The notes under the pieces: model-generated
What the model was told of the DNA's origin: nothing
Databases searched by the model: none
The model's input: the letters and a program-made list of their open reading frames with translations, nothing else
Shown: in pieces, positions 1 to 7,637 of the stretch
How the letters are laid out: each line of letters begins with the position of its first letter
Position numbering within the stretch: the stretch's first letter is position 1
Position numbers and translations under genes: made by a program
NCBI GenBank assembly: GCA_900553005.1
Contig: USBU01000003.1
Location: 1-24,817 of the forward strand
Length of the DNA: 24,817 bases
Source of the DNA: an uncultured Eubacteriales bacterium
Lineage (GTDB): Bacteria; Bacillota; Clostridia; Christensenellales; Pumilibacteraceae
Reading direction: 5' to 3'

Positions 1-48
1 CGAGATGTAGCTCCGTCTCGTGGGCTCGGAGATGTGTATAAGAGACAG
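1..48 (+). other. Illumina Nextera i7 adapter (artificial sequence)
   Basis: Positions 15-48 match the Nextera transposase Read 2 adapter, including the 19-base Tn5 mosaic end (30-48, AGATGTGTATAAGAGACAG). Positions 1-6 (CGAGAT) match the end of the P7 primer and 7-14 (GTAGCTCC) fill the i7 index slot; from memory this corresponds to Nextera XT v2 index N718. This is library-preparation sequence joined to a contig end, not organismal DNA. Genomic sequence begins at about 49. It is the reverse complement of the other end of the window. Confidence 0.98.
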
Positions 49-879
49 GTCTATACGCGACTTTACGTCACGCTTGAAGCTGTCTATATAACCGGCAATA
101 AACTCAAAGGGCGAAACGTCGGTTTTATCGGTAATAAGCTCCGTCATGTCAACGCCGTAATTGAGCGCATTAGACTCGTCGACGCCGTGGCTGGCAAAAT
201 AGGTCGCGTTGGCGGTACGGCGGCATTGAGCGGCAAGATCGTATCTTTTTCCTCCGCAGATTTGGGAGTCAAACACGCTGATAAGCGCCGCGCTGATATT
301 GGGATGCGCGCTTACGTCGAAAACCGTTTTCTCTTCGTCGTTGATCCAGTCAAGGTCGCGCCATACTTCGCAGCCGTACAGCTTTTTAGGCCGCTTAGCC
401 TCGGGCAGACGGCGTATAGCCTCGATAACGCGCAGAACGACCGCGCAATGCGTGTCATGCTTATCTGCCGGATTATGAGTATAAATGACATCGGGCGCCG
501 CTTCCTCGATTATACGCATGTAATCCTCGATAACCTTTTCGTTGCCGCCGTCCTTAACCTCCTTGGAGGTATAACCCAGCAGCAGCTGCGCGGCATACTC
601 GCCGACGTAAGCGGCTTTCTTCTGCTCGACAACGCGCACGACCTTCATTTCCTCATCGGTATAATCGGCGTAAAGGTCGTCTCTCGGGCTTCCCGCTCCG
701 TCTGTGGTAACGACTCCGGTAAACCATTTATCTTCTCTGCCGAAGCATTCCAAAACGCCGTGCATGGCCATAAGCTCTATATCGTCGTGGTGGGCCGATA
801 TGGCAAGATGCGTGGTACGCTTAAGATTTTCTTTGCCGTCCGGAAAAAATATTTCCGCATTCTTGTTGTTCAGCTTCAT
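49..879 (-). CDS. PIG-L (LmbE-like) family deacetylase, C-terminus cut by contig end
   Basis: The frame opens at an ATG at 879 with an AAGGAG Shine-Dalgarno site (889-894, 9-nt spacer) and stays open to the adapter at 48, giving 277 residues with no stop. PIG-L/LmbE enzymes are zinc-dependent hydrolases that remove acetyl groups from N-acetylglucosamine-type sugars and conjugates. Visible motifs are AHHDDIE at residues 29-35, a variant of the family's AHPDDE metal-binding motif with His for Pro, and a downstream THNPADKHDTH segment near residue 137 with the H-x-x-D-x-H arrangement expected for the third metal ligand. No signal peptide is seen, so it should be cytosolic. It lies 25 nt downstream of the ROK kinase and is probably cotranscribed with it, which points to handling of an N-acetylated sugar or glycoside. 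The family call is firm; the substrate is inferred. Only a short tail appears to be missing, because of the contig edge rather than a mutation. Confidence 0.85.
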
Positions 880-904
880 ATTGCGTTTCTCCTTGTTTGT
901 CTTT

Positions 905-2245
905 TTATTTAAGCTGGGGCAGCGACGCGGCCACTATACTTTGACCGAGCCGTCTGTTGCTTTCGTCCGGCATGGTTATATTAATGTTCAGACCGAACTC
1001 TTCGCGGACGATCTTTTTGGCGGTATCCATCAAAATATTTCCGCCCTCTCCGCTTGTCACGCGTCCGAGAAGCAAAATATGCTTTATATCGTAGAATTCA
1101 GTGTAATAAGCTATCGCGTAGCCGAGATATTCGCCCATGTTGCGATAAATATCCTTTACTCTTTCGTCGCCGTCTTCCATCATCTTCTGAACGGCCTTAA
1201 GCTTTTTAGCGGGGGTATCCTCGGTAAACTTATGTCCTGTCAGCTCCGCCAGATGAATGACGCCCTCCTGACACAGATAACGCGAGCCCACTCCTCCGTC
1301 GCCGCTCCAGTCGTCGACGCATTCGCGGTTAAAGCAAATGGGCACAAAGCCCAGCTCGTTCAGCCAGCCGTTGATCCCGCCGCCGGCGTTTATGTAACCG
1401 GCTGCCTCGCTGGTGCCCATAGCTATACCCAGCACCTTGGTGTCGTTAAGCTCCATGGCTCCGGCCAGCGCGGTAACGTCGCCGTCGTTGGCCACGGCCA
1501 ATGGAACGTCGCCGAACCTGGATGCGATATCAATGTACATATTTTTAACCTGACTTTCAAACTTATCGTCGGGAACCTTGACGAAAAGCGAAGCCGCCAT
1601 GATTTTATTATTTACGTAAATACCTGCGCTTGACACGCCGATGGCATCAACCCGCGGAAGCTTGTCGGCGGCGGTTTTAAATGCGGAATAAATCTCGTCG
1701 TAATGATACTGAGGATCCTCGTTAACCTTAGGCAGCCAAAGCACCTCCTCGCTGTAAAGCACCTCGCCGTCCTTTACGGCGCTCACCTTGCGGTCGCTTC
1801 CGCCAGCGTCGAAGCCTATGCGGCAGCCCTCGAAATGTCCGCCTATATTAAAGGAGCTTTCCTTAAGAGCCGGGATTCCGCTCGTCCCGCACTCAATGAT
1901 TTCAAACGGCGCCTCATAAACTTTGGCCATGAAATCGGCGTCAAATTCCCTTGCTCCGCCTTTACGGTAATCGTCTTTAAGCCTTCCGGCAATATAAGCG
2001 TCCCCGGCCACATACACGCGAAAACCGCCCACCAGCCAGATAAGCGTCTTAACAATACGCTCTGCAACCTCGTAGTTGCGAACGTCGTTATCCTTAAAAA
2101 TGTCCAGCTTATAGATATAATTATATCCCTCTTCTCGTTCGACGCAAACGGTCAGAGTTTTATGCGGAGCGTTCCGCACGTCCTCTTTGAAACTCTTGAG
2201 CACCAGCGCCATAGGCATGAACTGCTTGTCGATAACTCTTTCCAT
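905..2245 (-). CDS. ROK-like sugar kinase with N-terminal extension
   Basis: This 446-residue protein has an ASKHA/ROK-type kinase core. The phosphate-binding loop reads DAGGSD at about 146-151, and the catalytic segment reads VANDGD at 251-256, where Asp254 is the likely general base. It is followed by an adenosine-region GTSEAAG. ROK kinases phosphorylate hexoses or N-acetylhexosamines with ATP in the cytosol. Two features are unusual: about 135 residues precede the kinase fold, and the classical CxCGxxGCxE zinc motif of ROK proteins is absent. The start is chosen at 2245 because a GAGGA site sits 8 nt upstream; an in-frame ATG at 2260 has no such site and is less likely. The gene heads a minus-strand pair with the PIG-L deacetylase and diverges from an AraC-type regulator, suggesting sugar-inducible expression. 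A regulatory role instead of a catalytic one cannot be excluded. Confidence 0.75.
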   Translation of the reverse strand: MERVIDKQFMPMALVLKSFKEDVRNAPHKTLTVCVEREEGYNYIYKLDIFKDNDVRNYEVAERIVKTLIWLVGGFRVYVAGDAYIAGRLKDDYRKGGAREFDADFMAKVYEAPFEIIECGTSGIPALKESSFNIGGHFEGCRIGFDAGGSDRKVSAVKDGEVLYSEEVLWLPKVNEDPQYHYDEIYSAFKTAADKLPRVDAIGVSSAGIYVNNKIMAASLFVKVPDDKFESQVKNMYIDIASRFGDVPLAVANDGDVTALAGAMELNDTKVLGIAMGTSEAAGYINAGGGINGWLNELGFVPICFNRECVDDWSGDGGVGSRYLCQEGVIHLAELTGHKFTEDTPAKKLKAVQKMMEDGDERVKDIYRNMGEYLGYAIAYYTEFYDIKHILLLGRVTSGEGGNILMDTAKKIVREEFGLNINITMPDESNRRLGQSIVAASLPQLK

Positions 2246-2291
2246 AACGTTTTTCCTCATTTAGCGCCCTCAGCGCTTTGTGTATGCTTTA

Positions 2292-2297
2292 ATTATA
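2292..2297 (-). promoter_or_regulatory. Candidate -10 box of the ROK kinase/deacetylase operon
   Basis: On the minus strand TATAAT occurs at 2297-2292, placing transcription start near 2285 and giving a leader of roughly 40 nt. The hexamer 17 nt upstream reads ACAACG, nothing like TTGACA. A good -10 with a poor -35 is typical of promoters that need an activator, consistent with the adjacent AraC-family gene. The leader also contains a small AGCGC/GCGCT inverted repeat at 2263-2277. Confidence 0.5.
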
Positions 2298-2341
2298 TAC
2301 CAATTCTGCCGGGACGTTGTATAAAAAAGAAAACAAAATTT

Positions 2342-2361
2342 GCACTAAAGGACATAAGTGC
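2342..2361. promoter_or_regulatory. Inverted repeat in the divergent intergenic region, candidate operator
   Basis: GCACT at 2342-2346 is repeated in inverted orientation as AGTGC at 2357-2361. The repeat abuts the -35 box of the araC-family promoter (2362-2367) and lies about 45 nt upstream of the opposing -10 box. That position would suit a site through which the regulator controls itself and activates the kinase operon. The arms are only 5 bp, so this is a weak call. Confidence 0.3.
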
Positions 2362-2390
2362 TTGCAGGACGGGATTAAATATTGTATAAT
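2362..2390 (+). promoter_or_regulatory. Promoter of the AraC-family regulator
   Basis: TTGCAG at 2362-2367 and TATAAT at 2385-2390 are separated by exactly 17 nt. Transcription should start around 2396-2398, which is the ATG of the regulator at 2397, so the mRNA is predicted to be leaderless. Confidence 0.65.
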
Positions 2391-2396
2391 CGGAGC

Positions 2397-3287
2397 ATGA
2401 GTGAAACAAGCATAAACAAATACGTCAAAACGCCGCTTTCGTCCTCTATAAACGTAAAAGCTATTTATACCATACATTATTTTAAATACGGACAGAAATT
2501 TGCCTTTGAAGGCGAAAAGCATAATTTCTGGGAATTCGTATATATCGATTCGGGCAAAGTGAGGATAACGGCCGACGACAAAGAATTCGATTTAACGCAG
2601 GGCGAAGCCTATTTTCACAAGCCGGACGAATACCATTCCATAAGAACGGACAACCGTTTTGCCAATTCCGTAATATTGTCGTTCGACTGTTTGAGTCCCG
2701 CGATGCGAGCCTTCGAGCACGCGCGGATATCGCTTAACGACAAGGAAAAGGAGCTGCTTGGCCTTATAGTACGGGAAAGCTCGCTTTGCTTTTCGGACCG
2801 GCTCAACGACGTATATCTTGTAAAAATGAACAAATCGGGAGGGCCGTTCGGAAGCGAGCAGCTTATAAAGCTGTATATAGAGCAACTGCTGATAATGCTT
2901 TACCGCAAGCTGGAGGGCGAAAAGACAAGCGCTCGCGCGGCGGCAAAGAATTCAAGCGATCTCACCGGCAGAATTAAGGAAATACTTGAGGAAAACGTTT
3001 ACGGCACGCTGTCGCTGTGCGACATTTCCTCCGCGCTGTTTTTTTCCAAAACCTATATAAAATCTGTATTTAAAAAAAATACCGGGCAGACGATAATGCA
3101 GTATTTTACCTCGCTTAAAATCGAAGAGGCGAAAAAGCTTATCAGTTTTGATAAATATACCTTTACGGAAATCGCGTATAAACTGGGATATTCCTCCCTT
3201 CACTATTTTTCCAGGCAGTTCAAAAAGGCCACGGACATGTCTCTTACCGAATACGCGCGTTCGATCAAGGTGGACAACGTTTTATAA
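2397..3287 (+). CDS. AraC-family transcriptional regulator
   Basis: This 296-residue protein has the two-part AraC layout. Residues about 20-110 form a cupin-like sugar-sensing domain (EFVYIDSGKVRI followed by QGEAYFHKPDEYHSI). The last ~100 residues hold the paired helix-turn-helix domain, with LCDISSALFFSKTYIKSVFK as the first HTH and FTEIAYKLGYSSLHYFSRQF leading into the family signature of the second. It should bind DNA in the cytosol and respond to a carbohydrate ligand. It diverges from the ROK kinase/PIG-L operon and most likely controls it. The ATG at 2397 is preferred; a TTG at 2382 in the same frame is possible but overlaps the -10 box. The GGAG before the ATG is only one base away, too close to act as a normal ribosome-binding site, which fits a leaderless message. 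Confidence 0.88.
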   Translation: MSETSINKYVKTPLSSSINVKAIYTIHYFKYGQKFAFEGEKHNFWEFVYIDSGKVRITADDKEFDLTQGEAYFHKPDEYHSIRTDNRFANSVILSFDCLSPAMRAFEHARISLNDKEKELLGLIVRESSLCFSDRLNDVYLVKMNKSGGPFGSEQLIKLYIEQLLIMLYRKLEGEKTSARAAAKNSSDLTGRIKEILEENVYGTLSLCDISSALFFSKTYIKSVFKKNTGQTIMQYFTSLKIEEAKKLISFDKYTFTEIAYKLGYSSLHYFSRQFKKATDMSLTEYARSIKVDNVL

Positions 3288-3322
3288 AATACCGCAAAAA
3301 GCGCTCAGCGGCGCCAAAATTC

Positions 3323-3352
3323 TTGACTAAACAAGCCGTAAACGTTTATAAT
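3323..3352 (+). promoter_or_regulatory. leuS promoter
   Basis: TTGACT at 3323-3328 and TATAAT at 3347-3352 with an 18-nt spacer form a good sigma-A type promoter. Start near 3359 gives a leader of about 22 nt carrying a GGAG site at 3368-3371, 9 nt before the leuS ATG. No T-box leader fits in so short a region. Confidence 0.75.
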
Positions 3353-3380
3353 TGATAAAGTTTCAACGGAGATAAAACAA

Positions 3381-5792
3381 ATGGATTACAAAGCGATCGA
3401 AGACAAATGGAATCGGATATGGGAGGAGAGCGGGCTGCACTCCTTCGATAAAAAAAACATCGACAGAAAATATTACGTTCTTGAAATGTTCTCCTACCCA
3501 TCCGGCGCAAATCTGCACCTGGGACATTGGTATAATTACGGCCCCAGCGACTCCTTTGCGCGTTTTAAACGCATGCAGGGCTATGAGGTCCTTCAGCCCA
3601 TGGGCTTCGACGCGTTTGGGCTGCCTGCGGAAAACTACGCCATAAAGACGGGAATCCATCCCAAAGACAGCACGATGAAAAACATTGCCACCATGGAAAC
3701 ACAGCTTAAAAACATGGGGGCTATGTTCGACTGGAGCTCTGAACTATACACCTGCTCTCCCGAATACTACAAGTGGACGCAGTGGCTTTTTATACAGCTC
3801 TATAAAAAGGGACTGGCGTATCAGAAGCTGTCGCCGGTTAACTGGTGCTCCTCCTGCAACACCGTAATTGCTAACGAGCAGGTTATAGACGGGAAGTGCG
3901 AACGCTGCGGAACGGAAGTCGTAAGAAAGGAGATGACGCAGTGGTTTTTTAAGATAACCGATTACGCCGAGGAGCTTTTAAGCGGATTAGATAAACTGGA
4001 CTGGCCGGAAAAAACAAAGCTTATGCAGAAAAACTGGATAGGCAGATCCGAGGGCGGCGAGGTCGAGTTTACTTTAGAGAACGGAGAGGTTTTCCGCGTG
4101 TTTACCACGCGCGCGGATACTCTGTACGGAGTCAGCTACGTCGTGCTTGCGCCCGAGCATCCGCTTGTAGATAAAATCACTACAAACGAGCATCGCGAAG
4201 CTGTTGCCGCGTACAAGGCGGAAACGGCTAAGGCGAGCGACATAGACAGACTGGCTGCAAACAAGGAGAAAACGGGTTGCTTTACCGGTGCGTATTGCAT
4301 AAATCCGGCAAACGGAAAGCGCGTGCCCGTATGGATTGCCGACTACTGTCTTGCCTCCTACGGCACCGGCGCCGTCATGGGCGTGCCCGCGCATGACACG
4401 CGCGACTTCGATTTCGCCGCAAAATACGGTCTGCCGGTCACGCGCGTCGTAAAATCCGCCGACGGCTCGGACGACGCTCTTCCGTTTGTAGAGTACGGAG
4501 TCAACGTCAACAGCGAAGAATTTGACGGAATGAAAACCGCAGACGCAAAACGCGCGATACTTAAAAAGCTTGAAAAACTCGGTAAAGGCGGAATAAAAGT
4601 AAACTATCGCCTGCGCGATTGGTCGGTATCCCGCCAGCGCTACTGGGGAGCGCCCATCCCCGTCGTTCACTGCGAGCACTGCGGCGCGGTACCCGTCCCC
4701 GAAAAGGATCTTCCGGTGGAGCTTCCATATAACGTAAATTTTACGCCTGACGGCAAATCTCCGCTTGGCAAATGCGAGGAATTTATAAACGTGCCCTGCC
4801 CCGTCTGCGGACGGCCGGCAAGACGCGACGCGGATACCCTCGATACGTTTGTGTGCTCCAGCTGGTATTATCTGCGTTATCCCGACGCAAAAAATGCCGA
4901 CAAGCCCTTTGACGGCGAGCTTATAGATAAAATGCTGCCCGTAGATAAATATATCGGCGGCGCCGAGCACGCGTGTATGCACCTTTTATATTCGCGCTTT
5001 ATCACAAAAGCTTTGCGCGATATGGGCTATGTGCATTTCGACGAGCCGTTTAAGTCGCTTGTTCATCAGGGCGTCATACTAGGTCCTGACGGCACCCGCA
5101 TGAGCAAATCCAAGGGCAATATAATAAATCCCGACAAATACGTCAGCGAATACGGCTCAGACACCTTCCGCATGTATCTCATGTTCGGATTTTCATATAT
5201 GGAAGGCGGACCGTGGAACGACGACGGAATAAAATCCGTCTCCAAATTTCTGGAGCGGCTGGAGCGCATTGTCACAAAAGACCATCCTGCCGCCGCGACG
5301 GACAAAAACGCGGAAAAAGAGCTTGAATACGCGCTTAATTACTGCATTAAAAGCGTTACCGCGGATATGGAAGCGTTTTCCTTTAATACCGCTATAGCCA
5401 GAATCATGGAGCTTGTAAACGCAATGTATAAGGCTGACGGAAAAGTTTCGCCGGAACTTTTTGAAAGCGTTTCGGACGCGCTTATCAAAATAGTCGCGCC
5501 CATCGTCCCGCATATTGCCGAGGAGCTTTATTCCATGCGCGGCGGTAAGACTTCGGTCTTTCGATCCGCCTACCCCGTATGCGACGAAAGCAAGCTTGTT
5601 CTTGACGAAATCGAGCTTGCCGTGCAGATAAACAGCAGAGTAAAAACAAAAATAAACGTTCCCTCCAAAGCGGACAACGCCGAGATAGAAAAAATCGTTA
5701 TGGCGGATTCCAAGGTTATCGAGGCCCTCGGCGGCGCAACCGTAAAAAAGGTAATCGTAATCAAGGGGCGGCTGGTAAATTTGGTAATCTGA
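3381..5792 (+). CDS. leuS: Leucine--tRNA ligase
   Basis: This 803-residue class I aminoacyl-tRNA synthetase charges tRNA-Leu in the cytosol. The HIGH signature is HLGH at residues 46-49 and the KMSKS loop is RMSKS at 573-577. The CP1 editing insertion is present, recognisable from TTRADTLYGVSYVVLAPEH and from the later GTGAVMGVPAHDTRDF, where T-rich and HD motifs clear mischarged tRNA. Two cysteine clusters look like zinc sites: CSSC...CERC in the first half and CEHC...CPVC before the catalytic domain resumes. The long linker with GFDAFGLPAENYA is typical of bacterial LeuRS. Length is at the lower end of the bacterial range. The gene has its own promoter and Shine-Dalgarno site and is followed after 12 nt by an esterase gene probably read on the same message. 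Confidence 0.97.
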   Translation: MDYKAIEDKWNRIWEESGLHSFDKKNIDRKYYVLEMFSYPSGANLHLGHWYNYGPSDSFARFKRMQGYEVLQPMGFDAFGLPAENYAIKTGIHPKDSTMKNIATMETQLKNMGAMFDWSSELYTCSPEYYKWTQWLFIQLYKKGLAYQKLSPVNWCSSCNTVIANEQVIDGKCERCGTEVVRKEMTQWFFKITDYAEELLSGLDKLDWPEKTKLMQKNWIGRSEGGEVEFTLENGEVFRVFTTRADTLYGVSYVVLAPEHPLVDKITTNEHREAVAAYKAETAKASDIDRLAANKEKTGCFTGAYCINPANGKRVPVWIADYCLASYGTGAVMGVPAHDTRDFDFAAKYGLPVTRVVKSADGSDDALPFVEYGVNVNSEEFDGMKTADAKRAILKKLEKLGKGGIKVNYRLRDWSVSRQRYWGAPIPVVHCEHCGAVPVPEKDLPVELPYNVNFTPDGKSPLGKCEEFINVPCPVCGRPARRDADTLDTFVCSSWYYLRYPDAKNADKPFDGELIDKMLPVDKYIGGAEHACMHLLYSRFITKALRDMGYVHFDEPFKSLVHQGVILGPDGTRMSKSKGNIINPDKYVSEYGSDTFRMYLMFGFSYMEGGPWNDDGIKSVSKFLERLERIVTKDHPAAATDKNAEKELEYALNYCIKSVTADMEAFSFNTAIARIMELVNAMYKADGKVSPELFESVSDALIKIVAPIVPHIAEELYSMRGGKTSVFRSAYPVCDESKLVLDEIELAVQINSRVKTKINVPSKADNAEIEKIVMADSKVIEALGGATVKKVIVIKGRLVNLVI

Positions 5793-5804
5793 TTTAATTT
5801 AGTC

Positions 5805-6533
5805 ATGAAAATTGCAGACGGAACGGAACGCGCGGACGAAACCGTGCGTTCATTTTTAATGATAGGACAATCAAATATGGCGGGACGCGGTAATTTGACC
5901 GACGTGCCGCCTATAGACAACGACCTTTGCTTTATGCTGAGAAACGGAAGATGGCAGAAGCTTTCCGAACCGGTCAACCCCGACAGGGCTCTCTCCGGCA
6001 GCTTTGCAAGCGGAATATCGCCAGCCGCAAGCTTTCTTGACGAATACACACGCTTTTACGGCGTTTCCGCGGGCCTGATTCCGGCCGCCGACGGCGGCAC
6101 TAAAATCTGCCAATGGCAGCCGGGCGAGATACTTTTTGACCACGCCGTCATGCTGACTGAACTTGCAAAACGGTCGTCGGTTTTCTCCGGTATATTATGG
6201 CATCAGGGAGAAAGCGACTGCGGCTGCGACGAAGACGTAAATAAATACGAGACTCGCTTTCAACATATGCTGAACGGGCTTTTATCCGCGCTTGGCAACG
6301 TTCCCGTCGTAATAGGAGAACTATCTGAGAATACGGCCGAAAGCTGGGGCTTTAAAACGCGGCCGCAAAGACTTAACTCCGTCTTAAGAAAAATCGCGTC
6401 TAAAAACAAAAACATAGCCGTCGCATCGGCAAAAGGTCTGACGCTTAAAACGGACGGAATCCATTTCGACGCGCAGTCCTGCCGTATTTTCGGCAAGCGA
6501 TACTTCGAAGCTTTAAAAACTCTTTTAAAATAA
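5805..6533 (+). CDS. SASA-type carbohydrate acetylesterase (CE6/sialate O-acetylesterase-like)
   Basis: This 242-residue SGNH-like hydrolase is predicted to remove O-acetyl groups from sugars. The nucleophile motif GQSNMAG (Ser23) lies near the N-terminus, WHQGESD at 132-138 forms the conserved central block, and DGIHFD at 217-222 supplies the catalytic Asp/His pair (Asp217, His220). This order is diagnostic of the SASA (DUF303) family, which includes CE6 acetylxylan esterases and sialate O-acetylesterases. No signal peptide or membrane segment is present, so it probably acts on imported oligosaccharides. It starts 12 nt after the leuS stop and has no clear ribosome-binding site of its own, suggesting translation coupled to leuS. 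The exact substrate (xylan, pectin or sialic acid acetyl groups) cannot be read from the sequence. Confidence 0.85.
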   Translation: MKIADGTERADETVRSFLMIGQSNMAGRGNLTDVPPIDNDLCFMLRNGRWQKLSEPVNPDRALSGSFASGISPAASFLDEYTRFYGVSAGLIPAADGGTKICQWQPGEILFDHAVMLTELAKRSSVFSGILWHQGESDCGCDEDVNKYETRFQHMLNGLLSALGNVPVVIGELSENTAESWGFKTRPQRLNSVLRKIASKNKNIAVASAKGLTLKTDGIHFDAQSCRIFGKRYFEALKTLLK

Positions 6534-6641
6534 AACGTCCGCCGCGAAAAAAAATTAACCGCCGTAAAATACAAAACAGCGCTGAAATTATAAACATTAA
6601 TATAAACAAAATAAAGCCCGGACGGTAATTTAAAAAATTTT

Positions 6642-6647
6642 TATAAT
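6642..6647 (+). promoter_or_regulatory. Possible -10 box of the nucleoside hydrolase gene
   Basis: TATAAT at 6642-6647 stands only 12 nt before the ATG at 6660, which would give a leader of about 6 nt. The hexamer 17 nt upstream (6619-6624, CGGACG) is a poor -35, so this may be an activated promoter or chance in an AT-rich stretch. Confidence 0.35.
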
Positions 6648-6659
6648 AAAACAGGTAAT

Positions 6660-7559
6660 ATGGAAAAAATATTGCTGGATACGGATATAGGCGGAGACAT
6701 AGATGACGCAATTTGCCTTGGATATTTACTAAGCGAACCTAAATGTAATTTGCTTGGTATTACTACTGTTTGCGGAGAATCAGAAAAGCGCGCTTCTGTC
6801 GCCGACGCAATTTGCAGAACGACGGGCAAATCCGTTCCTATCGTCGCAGGACTTGATATAAGTATGCAGCCTATCCCGGTTTATCCCACGCCCGACGGTG
6901 CGGCGGCACTTAAAAATTGGAAACACAGCGAATTTACAAAAGGCAATGCTGCGGAATTTTTATATAAAATCATAAAAGACAACTCGCATGAAGTTACCTT
7001 GATAGCTATCGGCAATATGACGAATATTGCAACCCTGTTTCAAAAATACCCGGACGCCTCGGGACTGTTGAAAGGACTTTTTGTAATGAACGGTTATTTC
7101 GGCACGGAAAAGCTGCCCGATCCGTGCTGGAACTGGAATTCCTGGGCCGATCCGTCAGCGTCCGGAATCGTTTTCGGCGCGGCTGTTGCCCTACACAGAG
7201 TAATTCCTCTTGATGTTACCGACATGCTTACGATAGACGCGCAGAGCGCGAGCAAACTTTTACCGGCTAATTCCCCTTTGATGAGAGCGATCTTCGATTT
7301 CGGCAACGCTTGGCTTACAAATTCAAACAAATTGACTTTGCACGATCCTTTGGCGGCAATTTCAGTTTTTTACCCGGATATCTGCAAATTCGAGCGCGGT
7401 TTTGTAAAAGTAGAAACGAAAGAAACAGAACGCATGGGAGAAACTCGTTTCACTCCTGATGACAACGGCAATGCAGAAATCGCAAGAACGGTGGATAAAA
7501 TGTATTTTTATCGTATTTTATCAGAGACATTGCGCGGCGTAAACAACGGTATATTATAA
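6660..7559 (+). CDS. Inosine-uridine-type nucleoside hydrolase
   Basis: This 299-residue enzyme of the IUNH superfamily should hydrolyse the N-glycosidic bond of nucleosides, releasing base and ribose, with bound calcium. The N-terminal calcium-binding signature reads DTDIGGDIDDA at residues 7-17. Further family blocks are LIAIGNMTN, VMNGYFG, a WNSWADPSA stretch equivalent to the substrate-binding N...DP region, and LHDPLAA near residue 226, which carries the catalytic His-Asp pair. Compared with its neighbours the coding sequence looks richer in A+T and uses more TTT/TTA/ATT codons. It follows the esterase after 126 nt, is preceded by a poor ribosome-binding site (AGG, 4-5 nt away) and ends just before a strong terminator. 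Base specificity is unknown; relatives include ribonucleoside hydrolases and pyrimidine-specific enzymes. Confidence 0.88.
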   Translation: MEKILLDTDIGGDIDDAICLGYLLSEPKCNLLGITTVCGESEKRASVADAICRTTGKSVPIVAGLDISMQPIPVYPTPDGAAALKNWKHSEFTKGNAAEFLYKIIKDNSHEVTLIAIGNMTNIATLFQKYPDASGLLKGLFVMNGYFGTEKLPDPCWNWNSWADPSASGIVFGAAVALHRVIPLDVTDMLTIDAQSASKLLPANSPLMRAIFDFGNAWLTNSNKLTLHDPLAAISVFYPDICKFERGFVKVETKETERMGETRFTPDDNGNAEIARTVDKMYFYRILSETLRGVNNGIL

Positions 7560-7570
7560 TCTGACGAGGA

Positions 7571-7620
7571 AAATAAAGAGCGAGGATACAAATAAATCCT
7601 CGCTCTTTAAAATTTTTATT
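7571..7620. terminator. Strong bidirectional terminator
   Basis: A perfect 13-bp stem (7575-7587 with 7596-7608, AAAGAGCGAGGAT and its complement) encloses an 8-nt loop. On the plus strand it runs into TTTAAAATTTTTATT; on the minus strand the stem ends in TTT followed by ATTTTCC. It sits between the convergent nucleoside hydrolase and alaS genes and should end both transcripts. Confidence 0.9.
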
Positions 7621-7637
7621 GAAACTGCGTTGCTTGT

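Noticed and set aside
3353..3380. T-box leader upstream of leuS (and of proS at 18556-18583)
   Set aside because: The leaders are only about 20 nt and no T-box core sequence is present; alaS and glnS are internal to an operon without such leaders.
7560..7637. alaS truncated by frameshift with the C-Ala part lost downstream
   Set aside because: The gene ends with a normal stop right after the editing core, and the next sequence is a terminator and a convergent intact gene; no C-Ala remnant is seen.
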